Positions 24,869 through 34,352 of a stretch of DNA of 64,000 nucleotides are shown piece by piece. A program made the position numbers and the translations under genes. The notes beneath the pieces were generated by a model that had not been told where the DNA came from, searched no databases, and saw only the letters and a list, made by a program, of their open reading frames with translations. How positions within the stretch are numbered: position 1 is the first letter of the stretch; each line of letters opens with the position of its first letter. The DNA comes from DATHBD01 sp035296325 (GTDB lineage Bacteria > Actinomycetota > Actinomycetes > Mycobacteriales > Micromonosporaceae). The stretch lies in the NCBI GenBank assembly GCA_035296325.1, contig DATHBD010000058.1:186001-250000 (forward strand), given 5' to 3'.

Positions 24869-25851
24869 GATCCGCTCCCCGACGCTGCCGGGCACAGTTC
24901 CCGGTGTGCGGCCACGGCGGCCCGGGTGTCCTCGCCGACCAGGTCGGCGTTGATGGCCGCGGCGGCAGACATGCCGCCGGCGGCCGAGGCGACCACGCCG
25001 GCGGTGAGGTCGGTGACGTTGCCGGCGACCCACACGCCGGGCACCGTGGTGAGGCCGGTGGGGTCGGCGGCGACGAACTCACCGACGCCGAGCGGATGGT
25101 TGCTCGGCGCGAGCCCCAGCGTGGCGAGCACCTGCGCGGAGGCAACGAACCTGGGCGTGACCGCCACCGCCTGCCGGGGGATGACCGTCCCGTCGGCCAG
25201 GCGTACCCCGGCGATCCGGTCGTCGATGACGTCGAGGGAGTCCACGACGCCCGGCACCACCCGGACGCCGCGGGCGGCGAGTTGCTCCGCCTGCTCGTCA
25301 GTCAACGGTGGTGCGGTGTGGGTGAAGAGCACGAGGTCGGCTGTCCACTGCCGGAAGAGCAACGTCATGTGCACGGCCATCGGGCCGCTCCCCAGCACGC
25401 CGATCGGCTGGTCCCGGACCTCCCACCCGTGGCAGTACGGGCAGTGCACCACGTCGCGGCCCCAACGCTCCCGTACTCCGGCGACGTCGGGCAGTTCGTC
25501 GACCAGCCCGGTGGTCACCAGCAACCGCCGAGCGGTGACCACGGTGCCGTCGTCCAGGGTCACCCGGAAGCCGCCCGCGACGCGGTGCGCGGTCCGTGCC
25601 TCGCCGCCCAGCACCACGCCACCGTAGTGTTCGACCTCCCTGCGTCCGGCCGTGATCAGCTCGGCCGGACGGATGCCGTCCCGGGACAGGAAACCGTGTA
25701 CGCCGGCGGCCGGCGCGTTGCGGGGCGACCCCGCGTCAATCACGGTCACCGAACGCCGGGCCCGCCCCAGTACCACCGCCGCGGTCAGGCCGGCGGCGCC
25801 GCCACCGATCACCGCCACATCGCACACCCTGGTCGACTGCTCTCCGGTCAT
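24865..25851 (-). CDS. Thioredoxin reductase-like FAD-dependent oxidoreductase
   Basis: A 328-residue two-dinucleotide-fold flavoprotein. The FAD motif is VIGGGAAGLTAAVVLGRA; the redox motif is CPYCHGWE rather than the CATC of true TrxB; the NAD(P)H loop is GVLGSGPMAVHMT; and the C-terminal FAD segment is VPGVWVAGNVTDL. The CPYCHGxE form is typical of stand-alone disulphide oxidoreductases used on small molecules. The ATG at 25851 follows GGAGGTGG, which decides it over a start at 25875. It is divergent from an XRE-cupin regulator and coupled to a methyltransferase. Confidence 0.9.
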   Translation of the reverse strand: MTGEQSTRVCDVAVIGGGAAGLTAAVVLGRARRSVTVIDAGSPRNAPAAGVHGFLSRDGIRPAELITAGRREVEHYGGVVLGGEARTAHRVAGGFRVTLDDGTVVTARRLLVTTGLVDELPDVAGVRERWGRDVVHCPYCHGWEVRDQPIGVLGSGPMAVHMTLLFRQWTADLVLFTHTAPPLTDEQAEQLAARGVRVVPGVVDSLDVIDDRIAGVRLADGTVIPRQAVAVTPRFVASAQVLATLGLAPSNHPLGVGEFVAADPTGLTTVPGVWVAGNVTDLTAGVVASAAGGMSAAAAINADLVGEDTRAAVAAHRELCPAASGSGS

Positions 25852-25896
25852 CACGACCACCTCCACGACCACCATGCCGCCGCGACCGAAGGAATC

Positions 25897-25921
25897 GCAA
25901 ACATTGTTGCCGGTATGGCAA
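25897..25921. promoter_or_regulatory. Overlapping operator-like palindromes between the flavoprotein and XRE-cupin genes
   Basis: Two inverted repeats share a half-site: GCAA-N6-TTGC (25897-25910) and TTGCC-N5-GGCAA (25907-25921). They lie in an AT-richer part of the 79-bp divergent gap, 10-34 bp before the XRE-cupin start. They are the natural candidate site for that regulator. Confidence 0.5.
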
Positions 25922-25930
25922 ACTGGCCCG

Positions 25931-26527
25931 GTGGATGAGGAGCTGGACACCGTGCTCGCCGCCGTCGGTCCCCGGCTGCGGACGCTGCGGCAGCAGCGGG
26001 AGACCACGCTGGCCGACCTGTCCGCGGCCACCGGCATCTCGGTCTCCACCCTGTCCCGGCTGGAGTCCGGGCAGCGCCGCCCCACCCTTGAGCTGCTCCT
26101 GCCGTTGGCCCGCGCGTACGACGTCCAGATCGACGAGCTCGTCGGCGCGCCGCCCACCGGCGACCCCCGCGTGCACCTGCGCCCGATCACCCACAACGGC
26201 ATCACCATGGTGCCGTTGAGCCGCCGTGCCGGCGGCGTGCAGGCCTACAAGCTGGTGCTCCCCGGCGCCCGCCCACCCGTCGTCGTCGAGCCGAAAACCC
26301 ACGAGGGCTACGAGTGGATCTACGTCCTCAACGGGCGGCTCCGGCTGGTCCTCGGCGATCAGGACCTGGTGCTCACACCGGGTGAAGCCGCCGAATTCGA
26401 CACCCGGGTGCCGCACTGGTTCGCCAGCGCCGACTCGCGGCCCGTGGAGATCCTCAGCCTCTTCGGCCGGCAGGGCGAACGCGCGCATCTCCGCGCGACA
26501 TCGTCGGCTACCAGGTCTCGCCGGTGA
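25931..26527 (+). CDS. XRE-family HTH regulator with C-terminal cupin domain
   Basis: A 198-residue regulator. The N-terminal XRE HTH (residues about 10-65) is seen as LRTLRQQRETTLADLSAATG and ISVSTLSRLESGQRRPTLEL; the C-terminal cupin (about 95-185) has EGYEWIYVLNGRLRLVLGD and PGEAAEFDTRVPHWF. Such proteins repress genes for metabolite or redox enzymes and sense a small ligand with the cupin. GTG at 25931 is the only sensible start. It is divergent from the flavoprotein-methyltransferase operon, its probable target, and its 3' end overlaps that of purC by 20 nt on the other strand. Confidence 0.9.
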   Translation: MDEELDTVLAAVGPRLRTLRQQRETTLADLSAATGISVSTLSRLESGQRRPTLELLLPLARAYDVQIDELVGAPPTGDPRVHLRPITHNGITMVPLSRRAGGVQAYKLVLPGARPPVVVEPKTHEGYEWIYVLNGRLRLVLGDQDLVLTPGEAAEFDTRVPHWFASADSRPVEILSLFGRQGERAHLRATSSATRSRR

Positions 26528-27338
26528 TCCGTTCGTACACCTCGATGTACCGCGACCGGGTCACCTCGACCACGTCGTCGGGCACGTCGGGACCGGGGGC
26601 CTGCTTGTCCCAACCGGTTCCCGTCGCCCAGTCCCGGGCGTACTGCTTGTCGAAGGAGTGCTGCGCTCGACCGGGCGCCCAGCCCTCCGCCGGCCAGAAC
26701 CGTGAGGAGTCCGGGGTCAGGACCTCGTCAGCCAGGATCAGCGCGCCGTCGGGCGTGCGCCCGAACTCCAGCTTGGTGTCCGCGATGATGAGGTCCCGCT
26801 TCGCCGCGATGGTGGCGCCGCGCTGGTACACCTCAAGGGTGAGTCGGCGCAGCTCGCCCGCGGTGATCGCGCCGACCTGGGTGACGACATCTTCGAACGT
26901 CAGGGACCGGTCGTGCTCGCCGAGCGGCGCCTTGGTGCTCGGCGTGAAGATCGGCTCGGGCAGCTGTGAGCCGTCGACGAGGCCCGCCGGCAGCGCGACG
27001 CCGGAGATGGCGCCGTGATCGGTGTAGTCGGTGAGGCCCGAGCCGGCCAGGTACCCGCGGGCGATGCACTCCACCGGCACCATGTCCAGGCGGCGGCACC
27101 GGATGGCCCGGCCGGCGAACTCCGGGGGGACGTCGACGGATGAGATGACATGGTTCGGGACCACGTCGGCCAGTTGCTCGAACCACCACAACGAGAGTTG
27201 GGTGAGCAGTCGGCCCTTGTCCGGGATCGGCGTGGGGAGCACCACGTCGTACACGGAGATCCGATCCGAGGCGACGAGGATCAGATCCCCGCCGTCGGCG
27301 TAGACGTCGCGAACCTTGCCCGAATGCACCAGTTCCAC
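26508..27338 (-). CDS. purC: Phosphoribosylaminoimidazole-succinocarboxamide synthase
   Basis: A 276-residue SAICAR synthetase for step 8 of purine synthesis (CAIR plus aspartate plus ATP). Signature segments: SGKVRDVYADGGDLILVASD at the N-terminus, PVECIARGYLAGSG, and the ADTKLEFG metal-binding motif. I place the start at the second GTG (27336-27338) because a TAACCT hexamer lies exactly 6 nt upstream (27345-27350) and the resulting N-terminus (VELVHSGKVRDVY) matches the family; a GTG at 27344 would fall directly against the hexamer. The mRNA is therefore probably leaderless. It is monocistronic. Confidence 0.95.
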   Translation of the reverse strand: MELVHSGKVRDVYADGGDLILVASDRISVYDVVLPTPIPDKGRLLTQLSLWWFEQLADVVPNHVISSVDVPPEFAGRAIRCRRLDMVPVECIARGYLAGSGLTDYTDHGAISGVALPAGLVDGSQLPEPIFTPSTKAPLGEHDRSLTFEDVVTQVGAITAGELRRLTLEVYQRGATIAAKRDLIIADTKLEFGRTPDGALILADEVLTPDSSRFWPAEGWAPGRAQHSFDKQYARDWATGTGWDKQAPGPDVPDDVVEVTRSRYIEVYERITGETW

Positions 27339-27344
27339 GCGCAC

Positions 27345-27350
27345 AGGTTA
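27345..27350 (-). promoter_or_regulatory. Likely -10 element of a leaderless purC transcript
   Basis: TAACCT on the minus strand fits TAnnnT and is followed by six bases and the GTG start. No convincing -35 hexamer is seen. Confidence 0.45.
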
Positions 27351-27424
27351 CGGTGGCGGCCCTTCGCGCCGGTGCACGCCCCCGCCGCGTTCCGCTGCGA
27401 TGCCGTGCTGCCGGTGGGGGTCGG

Positions 27425-28075
27425 TCACCAGCCGCGGGCGCGCCAGTCGGCGAGGTCGGCGCGCTGCTCGCCCAGCGTGCTGTCGTTGCCGTGCCCGGGG
27501 TAGAACCAGGTGTCGTCCGGCAGCGGCTCGAAGATCTTCGCTTCCAGGTCGTCCATGAGGCTGGTGAAGTCCGTCGGCGACGTGGTGCGGCCGGGGCCGC
27601 CGGGAAACAGGGAGTCGCCGGTGAAGAGGTGCGGGTGCCCTGCCGGGTCCCGGTACAGCAGCGCCACCGAACCCGGCGTGTGACCGACCAGGTGGATGAC
27701 CTCGAGGGTGCAGGAGCCGACGCCGACCGTGTCGCCGTGGCGCATCGTCGCCGTCACCACGGGAATGCCGGCTGCGTCGTCCTCGTGCGCCAGCGAGCGC
27801 GCCCCGGTCGCCCGTACCACCGCATCGAGGCCCATCCAGTGATCATCGTGTCGGTGCGTGGTGACCACCGTGGACAGCCCACCGGCGCCGACCAGCTCGA
27901 GCAGCCGGTCGGGTTCGTTGGCGGCGTCGATCAGGATCTGCTCGGCGGTGTCGGTGCACCGCAGCAGGTAGGCGTTGTTGTCCATCGGCCCGACGGAGAG
28001 CTTGGTGATGGTGAGCGCCGGCAGCTCGCGCACATCGGGCGGGCCGCCGGGCGAGACCGCCCCGGTGTAGGTCAT
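27425..28075 (-). CDS. Metallo-beta-lactamase-fold hydrolase (glyoxalase II-like)
   Basis: A 216-residue MBL-fold protein. The zinc motif is THRHDDH (about residue 86), with further ligands in HLVGHTPGS, FTGDSLF and FYPGHGNDST. The short length and the PMDNNAYLLR start point to the hydroxyacylglutathione-hydrolase-like group; in a mycothiol-using organism the thiol ester would be of mycothiol or another low-molecular thiol (inference). The ATG at 28075 follows GGAAGGAA. It lies downstream of a DinB-fold, mycothiol-type enzyme, which supports a thiol-metabolism setting. Confidence 0.88.
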   Translation of the reverse strand: MTYTGAVSPGGPPDVRELPALTITKLSVGPMDNNAYLLRCTDTAEQILIDAANEPDRLLELVGAGGLSTVVTTHRHDDHWMGLDAVVRATGARSLAHEDDAAGIPVVTATMRHGDTVGVGSCTLEVIHLVGHTPGSVALLYRDPAGHPHLFTGDSLFPGGPGRTTSPTDFTSLMDDLEAKIFEPLPDDTWFYPGHGNDSTLGEQRADLADWRARGW

Positions 28076-28108
28076 GTGTGGTTCCTTCCAGGCATGGTGT
28101 CGGGCCGG

Positions 28109-28157
28109 TTACCAGGGTGGACCTGTTTCCAGGGTGGTGGGCCTATTTCCAGGGCGG
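28109..28157. repeat. Three imperfect 12-bp direct repeats
   Basis: TTACCAGGGTGG (28109), TTTCCAGGGTGG (28126) and TTTCCAGGGCGG (28146) are spaced 17 and 20 bp apart. The last overlaps the 3' end of the minus-strand mycothiol-type gene; the first two lie between it and the MBL gene. Confidence 0.5.
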
Positions 28158-28856
28158 GAGGTGCGGCAGCGGACCGGGCGGCGACACGGCGAGGCCGGCG
28201 CCGTCGGCGCGGCCGACCAGCCAGGCGGCGAGGGTCGACCCCGCGCCGCTCACCGTGGGCGCCGCCTCGGCCGGCGGGCCGAGCACGATCATGCGACCCA
28301 GATCGGTCGCTTCGAGGCGGATCGCGGGCCCTGCCGCAAAGTCGGCCTGCACCTCGAGCAGCAGACGTGCCGTGAAGGCCTCCGGCCAGTCCGCCGGGGT
28401 GTAGCCGGCGGCGAGATCGACGTGGTGCACCTCGATCTCGCGCAGTCGGCTCCACACGGTGCCGGCTGCGCGCAACCGGGTGCCGCCGCGGCCGGGAACC
28501 GTGGCGGTCCACGCCTCGGGCGGCATCGCGGCGCACGCGGCGGCGAGCCGCTCGGCCGAGACGCGCAGATCTTCCAGATGGTCGGCGATCGGCCGGTCCG
28601 CGTCGGCCTCGATGCCGGCCGCGCGGGCCTCTTCGCTGGCGTACGGCGCAGTCGCGACACCACTGCGGGCTCCGGCCAGGACGTTGGCCACGCTGTCGGC
28701 CTGACGGGCGAGGTGTGCCAGCACGTGGCCGCGGGTCCACGAGGGGACCAGCGACGGGGCGGCGACACCGGCGTCGTCAAGCGAACCCGCGGTCCCGAGC
28801 AGGCGGGCGGTGGCCCGGTCGACCTCCGGCAGCAGAACGAGCGGATCGGTGGTCAC
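28143..28856 (-). CDS. Maleylpyruvate isomerase family mycothiol-dependent enzyme (DinB fold)
   Basis: A 237-residue protein. The N-terminal DinB-like four-helix domain has the metal-ligand pair WTRGHVLAHLARQADSV and, farther on, LREIEVHHVDLAAGY, i.e. the His...Glu-x-x-x-His set of the MDMPI N domain; a C-terminal SCP2-like segment follows (about 170-235). Such enzymes use mycothiol as cofactor for isomerisation or transferase reactions; the substrate is unknown. The GTG at 28854-28856 overlaps the stop of the upstream small gene. It fits the same strand order as the MBL hydrolase. Confidence 0.88.
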   Translation of the reverse strand: MTTDPLVLLPEVDRATARLLGTAGSLDDAGVAAPSLVPSWTRGHVLAHLARQADSVANVLAGARSGVATAPYASEEARAAGIEADADRPIADHLEDLRVSAERLAAACAAMPPEAWTATVPGRGGTRLRAAGTVWSRLREIEVHHVDLAAGYTPADWPEAFTARLLLEVQADFAAGPAIRLEATDLGRMIVLGPPAEAAPTVSGAGSTLAAWLVGRADGAGLAVSPPGPLPHLPPWK

Positions 28857-29287
28857 GTCGCCGACCCTACCGGGAGCTCGCCGAGCGCCCAGCACAGGTC
28901 GTCGTCATAGTCGGCGGCGCAGATGTCGACCGACTCGAAGCGCAGCCGCGCGGCGGTCGGCGTCCGCGCCGGGGCGGGACCGTGCAGGTCGTCCACGCCG
29001 AGAAGGACCTGACCGATCGCGCGTGCCGGCGGGTCGCCCGGCCCCGCCTCGCGGACCATCAGCCGGCCGTACTGCGCCATGTCGGCATCGACGTCGGCCT
29101 GTTCTGCCAGGACCGCCAGTGCGGCAGTGTTCTCGCCGACGTGGAACCCGAAGGTGCCGGCGCGCTCGAAGGTCAGCCAGAACCGGATGAGCGAGTCCGG
29201 CTTGCCGGGGAACACGTGCCACTGGGCCTGCGCCCGGAGCAGTCGGCAACCGATGGCGGGGGCGAGCGCTGACGACGGTGCGTACAC
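28853..29287 (-). CDS. Hypothetical protein upstream of the mycothiol-type enzyme
   Basis: About 144 residues, beginning at GTG 29285-29287 (N-terminus YAPSSALAPAIGCR); the start is uncertain because no ribosome site is visible and the frame is open further to 29443. A conserved-looking central block reads WHVFPGKPDSLIRFWLTFER then GTFGFHVGENTAALAVLAEQ; the C-terminus ends in an acidic YDDDLCWALGELP. No domain, signal or membrane helix is recognised. Its TGA overlaps the GTG of the DinB-fold gene by 4 nt, so they are coupled. Confidence 0.6.
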   Translation of the reverse strand: MYAPSSALAPAIGCRLLRAQAQWHVFPGKPDSLIRFWLTFERAGTFGFHVGENTAALAVLAEQADVDADMAQYGRLMVREAGPGDPPARAIGQVLLGVDDLHGPAPARTPTAARLRFESVDICAADYDDDLCWALGELPVGSAT

Positions 29288-29404
29288 AACCAGGACGATA
29301 TCCGCAACGCACCGAGCGATATTCGCTTTCCCTCGGCGTGGCGCGCTGCATACCGTGCTGTGGGACGCCGCGTCCGTTCCGCAACGCGACACATCGAGGA
29401 AGTC

Positions 29405-30373
29405 ATGACCACAGATCTCGCGGCGCTGGGCTGGGATGACCACCTACGGCGGTCGTACGCCCGGCACGCCCGGTCGGACCGGTCGCCGGGTCGGGCGACT
29501 CAGGTCGACCGCGGCGTGTGCACCGTGCTGACCGCCGGCGGCGCGGTGCGGGCGAGTCTGTCCGGGGCACTGCTCGCGGCCGGGGCGGCGGACCCGGTGG
29601 CGCTTCCCTGCGCCGGTGACTGGCTGGTCATCCGGCTGTGGCCGGATCGGCGTCGTACCGTCGAGGCGGTGCTGCCCAGGCGGACCGCGCTCGTACAGCG
29701 GGCGGCCGGCATCGACGCTGCGGGGGACGCGGTGGACCGGGTGCTCGCCGGCAACATCGATGCGGTGGCCGTGGTCGAGCCGATGGATCCGACGCCGGAC
29801 CTGGGCCGGATCGAGTGGCTGCTCGCGGTGGCGGGGGAGACCGGGGCGTGGCCGCTGATCGTACTGACCAAGGCCGATCTGGCGGCGGACCCGGCAGCCG
29901 TCGCGCTCCGGGTGGCCACGGCGGCGCCGGGCGTGGGCGTGCATCCGGTGTGTGTGCGTACCGGTGCCGGTCTCGCTCCGCTGCGCCGGCTGCTGGCAGG
30001 AGGTCGGACGGTGGCGCTGCTCGGCCCCTCCGGCGCCGGTAGGTCGAGTCTGGTCGATGCGCTGGCCGGCGGGTCGGTCCTCGGGGCCCACGAGCTTCGA
30101 CCCGCCCCAACCGGTTGGGCGCTGGTCCCGCTGCCGGGTGGCGGCGTCGTGCTCGACACCCCCGGGGTGCGGGCGGTGGGACTGCTCGGCGGCGGACGGG
30201 TGGACCGCGGGATCGCCGACGGAACCGATCGCCCCGCTGGCGGGTCCGCGCCGACGGGGGTCGCTCAACCGGGTGATGTGCGCCGCCTGCCAGACCCGAT
30301 GTACCGGTGGAAACGCCCGGTCCGGGAGCGGCGGCGCCCACGTGGCCGGAAAGTTGTCAGACCGCGCGGCTAG
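29405..30373 (+). CDS. RsgA-like circularly permuted GTPase, degenerate
   Basis: A 322-residue protein with the OB-fold start and permuted GTPase order of RsgA (ribosome small-subunit GTPase): G4 as LTKADLA, then G1 as GPSGAGRSS (residues 207-215), then G3 as DTPGVR. Several essential parts are altered. The P-loop Lys is Arg (residue 213); the G2 HTTT-type segment is missing between LGAHELRP and LVPLPGGG; and the C-terminal zinc knuckle (Cys/His cluster) is absent, the frame passing into PDPMYRWKRPVRERRRPRG, which resembles only the last tail of RsgA. It is probably a decaying or repurposed paralogue. The ATG at 29405 has a GAGGAA site. Confidence 0.8.
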   Translation: MTTDLAALGWDDHLRRSYARHARSDRSPGRATQVDRGVCTVLTAGGAVRASLSGALLAAGAADPVALPCAGDWLVIRLWPDRRRTVEAVLPRRTALVQRAAGIDAAGDAVDRVLAGNIDAVAVVEPMDPTPDLGRIEWLLAVAGETGAWPLIVLTKADLAADPAAVALRVATAAPGVGVHPVCVRTGAGLAPLRRLLAGGRTVALLGPSGAGRSSLVDALAGGSVLGAHELRPAPTGWALVPLPGGGVVLDTPGVRAVGLLGGGRVDRGIADGTDRPAGGSAPTGVAQPGDVRRLPDPMYRWKRPVRERRRPRGRKVVRPRG

Positions 30374-30375
30374 AG

Positions 30376-30405
30376 TTGACGGCTGGCACCGCCCAGGTGT
30401 CGAAT
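30376..30405 (+). promoter_or_regulatory. Possible uvrA promoter
   Basis: TTGACG (30376-30381) is followed after 18 bases by TCGAAT (30400-30405), a near match to the actinobacterial -35/-10 pair. It lies about 30 bp upstream of the uvrA GTG. No LexA-type box was seen. Confidence 0.35.
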
Positions 30406-30433
30406 CCGGACATAACCCCTGAGAGGGCGGGCC

Positions 30434-33505
<3,072 letters not shown>

Positions 33506-33778
33506 CGCCGCCGACGGGGTGAAGGCGGGTGCCCGTCTCAGCGAGCGGCTCGCAGGAAGTTCCAAGCAACCTTTCATCTCGCCGGAAGTTGCCGCTGTCA
33601 TTGTCTAGTCGTGAAGGGCCAATTCTCCGGACATAAGCCGCACAAGCGGGAGACTCGCGCCATTGCGTCAGATTTCTCGTACGAACGGCGCGAATTTATT
33701 TCCAGTGAATTGAACCGGAACGTTGACTTTGCCGTGTCTACTGACGACGCAGCAACCGGCGATAGGGAGAAACAGCGG

Positions 33779-34243
33779 ATGAGCGAGACGACCCGGCGAG
33801 CAGTACTGGCTGGCGCCGCTGGCATGGGAGCGGCTGCGGCACTCGCCGCATGTGGCGGTTCCGACGCGGACACCACCAGCGACGCCAACGCGGGCGCCAA
33901 TCCGGCCCCGTCGACGCCAGCAGCCGCTGCCCCGACGAGTGCGGCAGCCGGCGGCGCGGCCGGAGCGATCAAGACCGCCGACATCCCGGTCAACGGTGGC
34001 AAGATCTTTACCGCCCAGAAGGTGGTCATCACCCAGCCGGTGGCCGGCACGTTCAAGGCGTTCGACGTGGCCTGCCCGCACAAGGGCTGCCCGGTCAGCC
34101 AGGTAGCCGAGGGCGCCATCGTCTGTGTCTGCCACAACAGCAAGTTCAGCGCGACTGACGGCTCGGTGATGTCCGGCCCGTCGGCGAAGGGGCTGACGCC
34201 GGCGACCGTGACGGTCAACGGAGACTCGCTCACCCTCAGCTGA
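33779..34243 (+). CDS. Rieske (2Fe-2S) Tat-exported lipoprotein
   Basis: A 154-residue protein. The N-terminus has a twin-arginine signal (TTRRAVLAGAAGMGAAA) ending in a lipobox LAAC, so export by Tat and lipid anchoring are expected. A low-complexity Ala/Pro/Thr/Ser linker follows (about 30-65), then a Rieske domain with CPHKGC and CVCHNSKF, supplying the two Cys, two His and the disulphide Cys pair. It probably carries electrons at the outer membrane face. The ATG at 33779 is chosen because the Tat signal starts there; the open frame upstream is not needed. The 273 bp before it are AT-richer than the surroundings. Confidence 0.88.
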   Translation: MSETTRRAVLAGAAGMGAAAALAACGGSDADTTSDANAGANPAPSTPAAAAPTSAAAGGAAGAIKTADIPVNGGKIFTAQKVVITQPVAGTFKAFDVACPHKGCPVSQVAEGAIVCVCHNSKFSATDGSVMSGPSAKGLTPATVTVNGDSLTLS

Positions 34244-34257
34244 ACCAAACGGCAGAA

Positions 34258-34293
34258 CCGGACGCCCCACTCGACGACGCGTGGGGCGTCCGG
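34258..34293. terminator. Terminator after the Rieske gene
   Basis: A perfect 13-bp stem (34258-34270 with 34281-34293) encloses a 10-base loop, starting 15 bp after the Rieske stop codon. The arms begin CCGGACGCC and end GGCGTCCGG. Confidence 0.85.
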
Positions 34294-34340
34294 TCTGTCC
34301 GCCGGTGTGCCGGTGCACCGATTTCGACGCACCCCCCGGA

Positions 34341-34346
34341 TAGGCT
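34341..34346 (+). promoter_or_regulatory. Likely -10 element of a leaderless uvrC transcript
   Basis: TAGGCT ends exactly six bases before the GTG start of uvrC, and no ribosome-binding site lies between. Transcription would begin at or next to the start codon. Confidence 0.5.
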
Positions 34347-34352
34347 CGATGC

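Noticed and set aside
30395..30425. tRNA-like GTCGAATCC segment
   Set aside because: The T-arm-like bases are not accompanied by acceptor, D or anticodon stems; no tRNA was found in the window.
30380..30433. Possible LexA (SOS) box upstream of uvrA, and upstream of uvrC
   Set aside because: TCGAAT is present before uvrA, but the second half-site of a TCGAAC-N4-GTTCGA box is missing, and nothing similar precedes uvrC.
33506..33778. ECF-type promoter (GGAAC ... GTC) before the Rieske gene
   Set aside because: The spacing between GGAAC and GTC is about 14 nt, shorter than the usual 16-18, so it is not reported as a feature.
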